64,000 bases of DNA from Streptomyces stelliscabiei. GTDB taxonomy: Bacteria > Actinomycetota > Actinomycetes > Streptomycetales > Streptomycetaceae. The notes beneath the pieces were generated by a model that worked only from the letters and a program-made list of their open reading frames with translations, did no database searches and was not told where the DNA came from. Below, one piece after another: positions 50,731 to 58,472 of this stretch (position 1 is the stretch's first letter; each line of letters starts with the position of its first letter). The stretch is from the NCBI RefSeq assembly GCF_014873495.1, contig NZ_JADBGF010000001.1, positions 5,518,001-5,582,000 on the forward strand. The letters are read 5' to 3'. A program made the position numbers and the translations under genes.

Positions 50731-51497
50731 GGCGCTTGCGCGGGTTCTACGCCTCTGGCCTGCGCAGATTCCTTCTCCGTCGGTCGTCGTGCAGGTCGGT
50801 TCACACCGCTGTTGACCGTGGTTGTCCGTTCTTACGGGCACGCTATGGGCACGGCTTCGAAGAAGGGCGGGTAGAAGGCGTGCGCGAACTGGCATTGCGG
50901 CTAGCTGGGCTTGGCCGGATGCCCTGGTTGTAGTGCTTGTTCGCGTGTGCACAGATTTCCGTTGAAGTCGTTCTCTGGCTACTCCAAGTGGTGACTGACG
51001 ACGGCCTCATCGTCAACGCGGTCACGCAGGACGCGGTCCGCAGGAACCCGACGCCCTAGTCGATCTCAGACGCTAGCTCGCTGCCTGGACGGTGAGGATC
51101 CCGCACTGTGCTGGAAGACCGTGGGACGGGGCATGGCCACCCCTGTACTGGAGTGCGGCCCGACTCCTGCTCGACGCGGTCTGCGGACAGTCCTTATGCG
51201 ACGTCTCGGGCGGACGCCCTCCGGCGGTCATGCTTCCGTCCTCGCAGGATGGTGGACGGCGGGGGACGATCCATGGCGAGCGCAGGGCGAGAGGGCAGTC
51301 GGCTCGACGGGCTTCGTGTTCGTGTTGGCAATCGATTTCAGCGTTTTCGGCAAGTCCGCACTGCGACATCTGGTTCGTGATCCAAGAACGCCAGTTCAGG
51401 GCGTTCTAGGTCGACCCGTCGAACGCCTGCCGAAGCAAGAACTACCGAAGTAGCCCTGCGCTGCCGGGATTCCTCGCAAGGCGGCCCTGGCCACAGC

Positions 51498-51503
51498 TAA
51501 ATT
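51498..51503 (+). promoter_or_regulatory. Candidate -10 box for a leaderless galU transcript
   Basis: TAAATT lies six bases before the galU ATG, so the first transcribed base would fall at or next to the start codon. No Shine-Dalgarno sequence is present. No good -35 is seen at normal spacing. Confidence 0.4.
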
Positions 51504-51509
51504 CGATGC

Positions 51510-52457
51510 ATGACCAGTACCTGCCGAATCGCCAAGGCGGTCATCCCGGCCGCTGGACTGGGCACGCGTTTTCTCCCCGCGACAAAGGCCGTTCCCAAGG
51601 AAATGCTGCCGGTAGTGGACAGGCCCGCCATCCAGTATGTGGTGGAGGAAGCCGTGTCGGCCGGCCTCTCTGAAATTCTGATGGTGACAGGGCGCAACAA
51701 GCGCTCCCTGGAAGATCACTTCGACCGCAGTTTCGAACTCGAGAGCGTCCTCAGGGGAAAGGGGGATGACGCGAAGCTCTCCCGGCTGACGTCGTCCGCC
51801 GCGCTCGCGAACATTCATTACCTGCGTCAGGGCGACGCCCAGGGACTCGGCCACGCCGTTCTGCAGGCCGCGTCGTATGTCGGGGGGGAGCCGTTCGCCG
51901 TCCTGCTCGGCGACGATCTGATCGACGCCAGGGACACCCTGCTAACGCGTATGACCGAGGTTCATGAGCGGTACGGAGGGAGCGTCCTGGCACTGATGGA
52001 GGTGCCCCGGGAGCAGATCGCCCGGTACGGGTGCCCGGCTGTGGCCGGCACCGACGAACACGACGTGGTGCGGGTCACCGACCTGGTCGAGAAGCCCTCG
52101 CCCGCCGAGGCGCCGAGCGGGTACGCGGTGCTCGGCCGATATGTCCTGGACCCCGAGGTGTTCGGCATCCTGCGCCGTACCCGTCCGGGCCGCGGTGGCG
52201 AGGTCCAGCTCACGGACGCCCTGCGCGAGTTGTGTGGGGATGACGGGGTAACGGGGCCGGTGCACGGGGTGGTGTTCTCCGGGCGCCGATACGACACCGG
52301 GGATCCTGGCGACTACCTGCGTGCCGTCGTGCAACTCGCCTGGGAACGGGAGGACCTGGGCCCGGGGTTCCGTAAGTGGCTCGGCGACTTCGTCACATCG
52401 AACGCGAGCACATCTCAGCGCCACGTCCCGGCCGCACGCGGTCTCGGAGCTGCGTAG
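51510..52457 (+). CDS. galU: UTP-glucose-1-phosphate uridylyltransferase (pathway copy)
   Basis: A 315-residue nucleotidyltransferase that makes UDP-glucose from glucose-1-phosphate and UTP. The opening KAVIPAAGLGTRFLPATKAV carries the UTP-binding loop; PKEMLPVVDRPAIQYVVEEA, VLLGDDLID and the lysine in VEKP are the family's other motifs. The length matches GalU. It is the first gene of a seven-gene unidirectional set, so probably a dedicated copy supplying UDP-sugar. It has no ribosome site and may be leaderless. Confidence 0.93.
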   Translation: MTSTCRIAKAVIPAAGLGTRFLPATKAVPKEMLPVVDRPAIQYVVEEAVSAGLSEILMVTGRNKRSLEDHFDRSFELESVLRGKGDDAKLSRLTSSAALANIHYLRQGDAQGLGHAVLQAASYVGGEPFAVLLGDDLIDARDTLLTRMTEVHERYGGSVLALMEVPREQIARYGCPAVAGTDEHDVVRVTDLVEKPSPAEAPSGYAVLGRYVLDPEVFGILRRTRPGRGGEVQLTDALRELCGDDGVTGPVHGVVFSGRRYDTGDPGDYLRAVVQLAWEREDLGPGFRKWLGDFVTSNASTSQRHVPAARGLGAA

Positions 52458-52528
52458 GCGTTTGCTCGCCCCACCTATGTTCCTGTCGCGCAAGTGCCGT
52501 CTCAAAAGGCCGAAGAAAGGGAGAAGCG

Positions 52529-53314
52529 TTGGACCTGCAGCTCTCCGGCAAGGTTTATCTCGTCACCGGAGCATCATCGGGAATCGGTGAGGCCACCGCG
52601 CGGCTACTGGCGGCTGAAGGAGCCAGTGTCGTCGGCGTCGCACGTACCACGGAAGGAATCGACTCGATCGGTGAGAACGTTTCCTCGGTAGCCGTGGACG
52701 TAACCGAACCGGACGCAGCCCGACATGTTGTCGACATTGTTCTGCAACGACATCACCGTATCGACGGTCTGGTGAATAATGCCGGTGGGCTGGCTTCCCG
52801 CAATGGCTTTCTCCACACGACGGACGCAGAATGGAAAGCGACCTTTGAGCTCAACTTCCATTCTGTGGTCCGGATGACGAAGGCCGTTCTTCCCGCGTTG
52901 GTAGACCAGAAATCCGGGAGCGTCGTGCACATCGCGAGCGAGGCGGCCCGGTTCCCCGACGCACCGCTGCTGGACTACGCGGCGGCCAAGACCGCGCTGC
53001 TGTCGGTCTCCAAGTCCCTGTCGGCGGAGTTCGCGCCGCTCGGGGTGCGCTCCAACGTCGTCTCTCCCGGGCCGACCCGGACCGCGCTGTTCGACGCGCC
53101 AGGCGGCTTCGCCGAGCAACTCGCCAAGCGGTACGGGATGTCCCCGGACGACGCGATCGACCATTTCATCCGCGAGGAGCGCCGACTGCCCAGCGGCCGG
53201 ATCGGCCACCCTGACGACGTGGCCAGGGTCATCGCTTACCTGCTCTCCCCACTGGCCGGCCAGGTCACCGGCGCGGAGTGGGCCGTCGACGGCGGCGCAC
53301 TCCGCCAGATCTGA
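52529..53314 (+). CDS. Short-chain dehydrogenase/reductase
   Basis: 261 residues, NAD(P)-dependent. The cofactor loop is TGASSGIG (about residue 12), then NNAG (about 83), catalytic S137, Y150 and K154 in the YAAAK motif, and SPGPTRTALF after it. The TTG start at 52529 with AAGGGAG upstream is the only start that fits. It should oxidise or reduce a hydroxyl/keto group. The position between GalU and the FAD oxidase suggests a sugar intermediate as substrate. Confidence 0.9.
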   Translation: MDLQLSGKVYLVTGASSGIGEATARLLAAEGASVVGVARTTEGIDSIGENVSSVAVDVTEPDAARHVVDIVLQRHHRIDGLVNNAGGLASRNGFLHTTDAEWKATFELNFHSVVRMTKAVLPALVDQKSGSVVHIASEAARFPDAPLLDYAAAKTALLSVSKSLSAEFAPLGVRSNVVSPGPTRTALFDAPGGFAEQLAKRYGMSPDDAIDHFIREERRLPSGRIGHPDDVARVIAYLLSPLAGQVTGAEWAVDGGALRQI

Positions 53315-53378
53315 CAGTAGGCCACTTCGCACCTGCCACTTCACCGCACCGTAACCCTGCCCGTCGATTGAGGTGTAT

Positions 53379-55052
53379 ATGACCATCAATATGAGTCGCC
53401 GCTCCGCCCTCGCCCGCAGCGCCGCCATCGTCGGGGGTGCCACGGCGATTGCGGCCGGCGTCACGACCACGGCCGCTTCCCCGGCGTACGCCGGCAAGTC
53501 GAACGACGTCGGGGCCCTCATCGGGCCCGACGACCCCCGCTACCCGCTGCTGACCACGGGGAACAATCAGCGATACGTCGCCGCCCCTGAGTACGTGAAG
53601 ATGATCCGCTCGACGGCGGACGCCGAACGCGCGCTGCGCGCCGCCCACCGGGCCGGCAAGCGGGTCTCGGTGCGCAGCGGCGGACACTGCTTCGCCGCCC
53701 TGGTGTGCAACCCCGAGATCGAGGTCATCCTCGACTTCTCCGAGATGACGGACGTCGGGTACGACCAGTCCAGACGCGCCTTCTACGTCGAGCCCGGCGC
53801 CAGGCTGCTCAACGTCTACGAAGCCCTGTACAAGGGCTGGGGCGTGACTGTGCCCGGCGGCATCTGTTACAGCGTCGGGGCGGGCGGCCACATATCCGGC
53901 GGCGGCTACGGGCTGCTCTCCCGTGCCCATGGCCTCGTCGTCGATCACCTTTACGCGGTGGAGGTCGTCACCGTCGACGAGAAGGGCACGGTCCGCACCA
54001 CCATCGCGACGCGGGAGAAGGACGACCCGAACCGGGATCTGTGGTGGGCTCACACGGGAGGTGGCGGCGGCAACTTTGGGCTGATCACCCGCTACTGGTT
54101 CCGCTCGCCCGATGCCCAGGGCGTCAAACCCAGCGACCAGTTGATCTCGCCGCCTTCCAAGGTCCTCGTCCACGCCGTCGATCTCCCCTGGAGCGACCTT
54201 GACGAAGCGAAGTTCGCGCGGCTGCTGAAGAACTTCGGCGCCTGGCACGAGGTCAACAGCGCACCTGACTCCCCGTACCGTCACCTGTCGAGCCTCTTCA
54301 ACGTCAGCTCGAAGGCGCACGGCAGCCTGGGCATGTTCACGCAGGTCGACGCCACCGTGCCCGGAGCCCGGAAGATGCTGGACGACTATGTCGCCGCCAT
54401 CACCGCCGGCACTGGCCTCGCGGCCAAGCCGATGGCCAAGGCGAACGGGGAGATTCCCCACCTGGCGAATCTGGCCGAGCCTCGCGAGATGCCATGGCTC
54501 AACGCCACCCGCATGGTCGGTACCAACAACCCCACAATCACCGACCCCATGTCGCGGGCCGTGCACAAGTCCGGCTACATGCGAAAGAACTTCAGTGACC
54601 AGCAGATTGCCGCGCTGTACAAGTACATGACCCGCCCGGACTTCGAGAACCCGGACACGATGCTCGTGCTGTTCTCCTTCGGCGGCCGGGTCAATGCGGT
54701 CGCACCGGACGCTACGGCTAACGCGCAGCGCGATTGCGTGTTCAAGATGACCTTCCAGACGTTCTGGCCGGCCGAGCGGGACGACGACTTCCACCTGGAC
54801 TGGATCCGCGGCCTGTACTCCGAGTTCTTCGCCGAGACCAACGGCGTTCCGGTGATCGGCGGCCGTACGGACGGCTGTTACATCAACTACTGCGACACCG
54901 ACATGGCGGATCCGGCGTACAACCGTTCTGGTGTCCCCTGGCACACCCTCTACTACAAGGGCAATTACCCCCGGCTCCAGCAGGTCAAGAAGCGCTGGGA
55001 CCCGGGCAACTATTTCCGCCACGCGCTGTCCGTCGAGCCGGCCAAGAGCTAG
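53379..55052 (+). CDS. Tat-exported FAD oxidase, bicovalent berberine-bridge type
   Basis: 557 residues. The N-terminus is a twin-arginine signal (MSRRSALARSAAIVGGATAI), so the protein is exported folded. The FAD-binding domain has H103 in SVRSGGHC and C163 in GICYSVGAGGHISGGGYG, the two residues that attach FAD covalently in AknOx, TamL and glucooligosaccharide oxidase. The substrate domain and the C-terminal NYPRLQQVKKRWDPGNYFRH are typical. It should oxidise an alcohol or sugar hydroxyl with oxygen. GAGG precedes the ATG. Confidence 0.92.
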   Translation: MTINMSRRSALARSAAIVGGATAIAAGVTTTAASPAYAGKSNDVGALIGPDDPRYPLLTTGNNQRYVAAPEYVKMIRSTADAERALRAAHRAGKRVSVRSGGHCFAALVCNPEIEVILDFSEMTDVGYDQSRRAFYVEPGARLLNVYEALYKGWGVTVPGGICYSVGAGGHISGGGYGLLSRAHGLVVDHLYAVEVVTVDEKGTVRTTIATREKDDPNRDLWWAHTGGGGGNFGLITRYWFRSPDAQGVKPSDQLISPPSKVLVHAVDLPWSDLDEAKFARLLKNFGAWHEVNSAPDSPYRHLSSLFNVSSKAHGSLGMFTQVDATVPGARKMLDDYVAAITAGTGLAAKPMAKANGEIPHLANLAEPREMPWLNATRMVGTNNPTITDPMSRAVHKSGYMRKNFSDQQIAALYKYMTRPDFENPDTMLVLFSFGGRVNAVAPDATANAQRDCVFKMTFQTFWPAERDDDFHLDWIRGLYSEFFAETNGVPVIGGRTDGCYINYCDTDMADPAYNRSGVPWHTLYYKGNYPRLQQVKKRWDPGNYFRHALSVEPAKS

Positions 55053-55157
55053 GGCCAGGTCAGAGCCGACCACTGTCGGATTCCGCGCCGGAACAGCGTG
55101 GTTTCAGTGTGCTGGAAACCGGCCTTCTCACGCGACACCTCAATCGGGAGACACCTG

Positions 55158-56354
55158 ATGCGACCTGTTGCCGTGGTCCTGGGCACCCGCCCGGAGGCCA
55201 TCAAGTTCGCCCCGGTGATACACGCGCTGCGGGACGACCCCCGCTTCGAACCGGTCGTCATCTCGACTGGACAGCACCGGGAAATGCTGAACGAGACCAT
55301 GAAGGCTTTCGATCTCACTCCTGACATCGACCTCGGTGTCATGGTCCCCAAGCAGACGCTCTCGCAGACCACTTACCGTGCTCTACGCGAGTTGGAGGGC
55401 CAGCTGAGCACTCGGAAGGTCGAGGCCGTGCTGGTGCACGGCGACACGGCCACCACCATGGCCGGTGCCCTGGCCGGCTTCCATCATCAGATCCCCGTCG
55501 TCCACGTGGAGGCGGGTCTGCGCAGCGGCTTCCTCGGGTCCCCCTTCCCCGAGGAAGGAAACCGCCGCATGGTCGCCCAGATCGCGGCCCTGCACCTCGC
55601 GCCCACTCCGGGCAACAAAGCGAACCTCCTGGCCGAGGGCATCGCCGAGGAGGCGATAGCGGTGACCGGCAACACGGTCATCGACGCCCTGCAGTGGGCG
55701 AGTGGCAAGGCGGACAGCTTCGGCCACCCGATGCTGGAGGACCTGGCAGGCGACCGTCGGCGAGTGGTACTGGCCTCCGCCCACCGAAGGGACGCCTGGC
55801 CCCATCTTCCCCAGATAGCCCAGGCGTTCGCCAGGATCGCGGACGAGCCCGACACTCGGGTGATCGTGCCACTGCACCGCAACCCGTCGGTACGGCAGGC
55901 GATGCTGCCCCTCATCGGCGGACATCCGGACATCACGATCGTCGATCCGCTGCCGTACCTGCACTTCTGCAGGCTCATGCGGCGCGCCGACATCATTCTC
56001 TCGGACTCGAGTGGAGCCCAGGAGGAGGGCCCGGCGCTGGGGAAGCCGACGCTGGTGATCAGCAATGTGACCGAGCGTTCGGAGGCCGTGGTTGCAGGCA
56101 CGGCACGCCTGGTCGGCACTGCGTACGACGGCGTGTACGCCCACACCGTACGGCTGCTTCGCGACAAGGAGGCATACGCACGGATGGCCTCCGCCGCCAA
56201 CCCGTACGGCGACGGGCGGGCCACGCGACGCACGATCGACGCGATCGCGCACTTCTTCGGCGACGGGCCACCCGCGGAGCCGTTCGTGCCGGAGACCCCG
56301 ATCGACGAGCTGACCAACGAGACGGCACGCAGAGCGGAGTACGCGCGGACATGA
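55158..56354 (+). CDS. wecB: UDP-N-acetylglucosamine 2-epimerase (non-hydrolysing)
   Basis: 398 residues. VVLGTRPEAIKFAPVIHALR is the N-terminal signature, followed by STGQHREML, VHGDTATTMAGALAGF, VEAGLRS, FPEEGNRRMVAQIA and DSSGAQEEGPALGKPTLV. It interconverts UDP-GlcNAc and UDP-ManNAc, or acts on a related UDP-sugar here. GGGAG precedes the ATG by eight bases. Its stop overlaps the next start (ATGA), so it is translated together with the cupin gene. Confidence 0.93.
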   Translation: MRPVAVVLGTRPEAIKFAPVIHALRDDPRFEPVVISTGQHREMLNETMKAFDLTPDIDLGVMVPKQTLSQTTYRALRELEGQLSTRKVEAVLVHGDTATTMAGALAGFHHQIPVVHVEAGLRSGFLGSPFPEEGNRRMVAQIAALHLAPTPGNKANLLAEGIAEEAIAVTGNTVIDALQWASGKADSFGHPMLEDLAGDRRRVVLASAHRRDAWPHLPQIAQAFARIADEPDTRVIVPLHRNPSVRQAMLPLIGGHPDITIVDPLPYLHFCRLMRRADIILSDSSGAQEEGPALGKPTLVISNVTERSEAVVAGTARLVGTAYDGVYAHTVRLLRDKEAYARMASAANPYGDGRATRRTIDAIAHFFGDGPPAEPFVPETPIDELTNETARRAEYART

Positions 56355-57139
56355 CCGGGATGACGACCAGCGAGCAGCACACGGATACGCGGGCGGACAA
56401 CCAGGACGGTGTGCGCACACTGAACTTCACCGGTGCCCACATCGCGGCGACAACCGTGAGGGGTTCCGACGAGTACCGGATCGACGGCCGGGCGATCGTT
56501 GTCAACTGCGGGACGCGGGACGTGTACGTCGCCGAGTCCCCGAGGCGGCCGATCTTACCCCTGACCTCGACGATCGTGGCCGACACGACGCTCACGCAGG
56601 CCGACCTCCTGGTCATACTCCGCGTCCACGACGAGGCAACCGGTGCCATCAGCGGCATCACGGGCGAGCCGGGCTGGACACTTCTGGGCGATGTGATCGG
56701 CGACGGTCCCAGCACCACTGGCGGCCTTCCCTTCGACAGGAGGATCCCCCTGTGGCGAAGCCCTCAGGACACCCTCGGCCAAGTCGAGTTCGACCCGGCC
56801 CACCTGCTGCGGGAGACGGCGGGGGAGGGTTCGCCGAAGCCTTTTGAGGCCAGGGTCAACCTGTGGTTCGCCCCGGCGGGCACCGACTGTTTCATCCACA
56901 ACCGGCATGACTTCATCGAGGTCCACACGCAGGTGGCCGGACTCGGCCGCATGCAGAAGTTCAAGGAGCAGGACCACTCCACGCTCTACCAGGACGTCCT
57001 GATGAGCCCCGGCTACACCACCCCGGATCCCTTCTGTTCCCCCGGGCCTGACGGCTCCTACACCTACCCCTGGCACCAGTACTACGCCGACACCGACTGC
57101 GTATGGCTGGCCATCGAGTACCACCGCGTCGCGCGGTGA
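56351..57139 (+). CDS. Cupin protein like the C-terminal part of aldos-2-ulose dehydratase
   Basis: 262 residues, soluble. The C-terminal half has EARVNLWFAPAG, the metal-site-like FIHNRHDFIEVH (H183, H186, E190, H192), QVAGLGRMQKF, PGPDGSYTYPWHQYYAD and VWLAIEYH. From memory, the fungal aldos-2-ulose dehydratase cupin region reads in the same order (VQLWTAG, FHNH..EIHA, GTGRGGMRW, YPWHAW, VWVAFEF). In-frame TTA is codon 69 (56555-56557). The N-terminal half (TGAHIAATTVRGSDEYRIDG) may be the first cupin of the pair. Confidence 0.75.
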   Translation: MTGMTTSEQHTDTRADNQDGVRTLNFTGAHIAATTVRGSDEYRIDGRAIVVNCGTRDVYVAESPRRPILPLTSTIVADTTLTQADLLVILRVHDEATGAISGITGEPGWTLLGDVIGDGPSTTGGLPFDRRIPLWRSPQDTLGQVEFDPAHLLRETAGEGSPKPFEARVNLWFAPAGTDCFIHNRHDFIEVHTQVAGLGRMQKFKEQDHSTLYQDVLMSPGYTTPDPFCSPGPDGSYTYPWHQYYADTDCVWLAIEYHRVAR

Positions 57140-57159
57140 CCGTCGAGCGGAGACACGAC

Positions 57160-58401
57160 ATGACCGAGATACGGACCCCGAAGTTCACCCCCGAGCTGGT
57201 GGCCGACCAACTCCGCGACGGTTACTGGCTGGAAGCCGCCGACATCGACGGCGACGGGCGACCCGACCTGTTCGGCTACGGGCTGCGGCTGGGTGAAATC
57301 TACTGGTACCAGAACGACGGCGAGTGGACCCGGCGCCTGGCCGCCGACGGGTTCCGCATGCCGGTCGGCGCGGATTTCGCTGACGTCAGTGGCAGCGGAT
57401 CCCCCGACATGATCGTCTGCTACGAGCTGTACGGGCCGATCGGCACGATTGTCGACCCCGACCCTGAAGGTGGCAAGATCGCCTGGCTGGAGAACCCCGG
57501 TTCTCCGGACAAGGACCCCTCCCGCTGGAAGAGGCACTACGTCGGCCGGGCAACTGGCATGCACCGCCTGCGGGCGGGCTACTTCACGCAGTCGGAGCGC
57601 CTGGAGATCATCGGGCTGCCGATCGTGGCCGAGGCGGATGTGCACGCGGTGCTGCCGGTGGTGCTGTTCACTCAGCCCGACGACGTGATGACCGCCGAGG
57701 AATGGCCGATGACGGTCATCGACGACAGCAACTTCCGCATGATCCACGGTGCGGAGAAGAAGCGGGGCCTCATCCCCGGCTCGGACCGGGACTCGGTCCT
57801 GCTGGCCTCCGACGAGGGCGTCACCTGGCTGTACTACGACGACTCGCGCGGCGAGTGGAAGCGCGAGCTCGTCGGTACCGGCGAGCTTACCCAGTTCGAG
57901 AAGACCGGTTTCCGGGGCAGCGGTGACCTCAACGCCGGACGGCTCGGTGACGACCCCATGGCGTACGTCGCGGCGATAGAGCCGTTCCACGGCAACACGG
58001 TCGCCGTCTACACCAAGCGCGACGGCGGGCCGGCAGCCGGGGGAAGCTGGGAGCGGACGCTGCTGGACGTGTACGGCGACCCCAACGAGAACGGCGAGGG
58101 TCCCGGCCATCAGATCGTGTGCGCCGACTTCGACGGGGACGGCGAGGACGAGTTCCTGGTGGCGCTGCGAGGCCCGTGGCCCTGGCAGGGCGTCATCTAC
58201 TACAAGGCCGTCGACGCGGCCAGGGGCATCTGGACGAAGTGGCGGGTGTCGGACGAGTCGGTCGCGCGGATCGCCACCGCCGACTTCAACGGCGACGGGC
58301 GGCTCGACTTCGCGACAATCGCCTACTCGGTGCAGAACTACTACGTGGCCAAGGACGCGAAGATCGTTCTGCATCGCAACGAGACCGGCACCGTCGGCTG
58401 A
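57160..58401 (+). CDS. Beta-propeller like the N-terminal part of aldos-2-ulose dehydratase
   Basis: 413 residues, no signal peptide. Calcium-loop repeats DIDGDGRPD, DFDGDGEDE and DFNGDGRLD mark an FG-GAP-like propeller. It follows fungal aldos-2-ulose dehydratase, from memory, through DGYWLEA, GYGL, GKIAWLENPG, GMHRLRAGYFT, EPFHGNTVAVYTK, HQIVCADFDGDGEDEFLVA and RIATADF. The fungal enzyme dehydrates glucosone-type sugars to pyranones. GGAG precedes the ATG; the gene starts 20 bp after the cupin stop. Confidence 0.8.
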   Translation: MTEIRTPKFTPELVADQLRDGYWLEAADIDGDGRPDLFGYGLRLGEIYWYQNDGEWTRRLAADGFRMPVGADFADVSGSGSPDMIVCYELYGPIGTIVDPDPEGGKIAWLENPGSPDKDPSRWKRHYVGRATGMHRLRAGYFTQSERLEIIGLPIVAEADVHAVLPVVLFTQPDDVMTAEEWPMTVIDDSNFRMIHGAEKKRGLIPGSDRDSVLLASDEGVTWLYYDDSRGEWKRELVGTGELTQFEKTGFRGSGDLNAGRLGDDPMAYVAAIEPFHGNTVAVYTKRDGGPAAGGSWERTLLDVYGDPNENGEGPGHQIVCADFDGDGEDEFLVALRGPWPWQGVIYYKAVDAARGIWTKWRVSDESVARIATADFNGDGRLDFATIAYSVQNYYVAKDAKIVLHRNETGTVG

Positions 58402-58411
58402 AGTTCCGTTC

Positions 58412-58436
58412 CCCGCGCCCCCTTCTGGGGCGCGGG
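58412..58436 (+). terminator. Hairpin between propeller and acyltransferase genes
   Basis: CCCGCGCCCC / GGGGCGCGGG with a five-base loop, 10 bp after the propeller stop and 36 bp before the acyltransferase start. It probably lowers read-through rather than ending the operon. Confidence 0.55.
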
Positions 58437-58472
58437 TCCGTCTCCTCATCTCCGCCCGCCAAAGGGATTGTC

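Larger units (their letters stand above)
49942..51509. other. Mosaic of mobile-element and gene remnants
   Basis: 1568 bp between merR and galU with no intact gene. It contains, in order, a transposase fragment (50085-50250), an FtsX-type permease tail with terminator (50258-50427), a tRNA-Gly 3' remnant with terminator (50651-50730), and a plus-strand tail reading VVTDDGLIVNAVTQDAVRRN (about 50985-51060). 51060-51490 holds nothing recognisable and ends in the galU promoter region. Confidence 0.6.

Noticed and set aside
50682..50740. Functional tRNA-Gly gene
   Set aside because: The 5' acceptor strand and D-arm are absent, so it cannot fold as a tRNA.
51092..51453. Several overlapping open frames on both strands before galU
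   Set aside because: No ribosome sites, no recognisable motifs, and they overlap each other in all frames.
57160..58401. Integrin-like cell-surface FG-GAP protein
   Set aside because: There is no signal peptide, and motifs between the calcium loops follow aldos-2-ulose dehydratase rather than integrin-type repeats.
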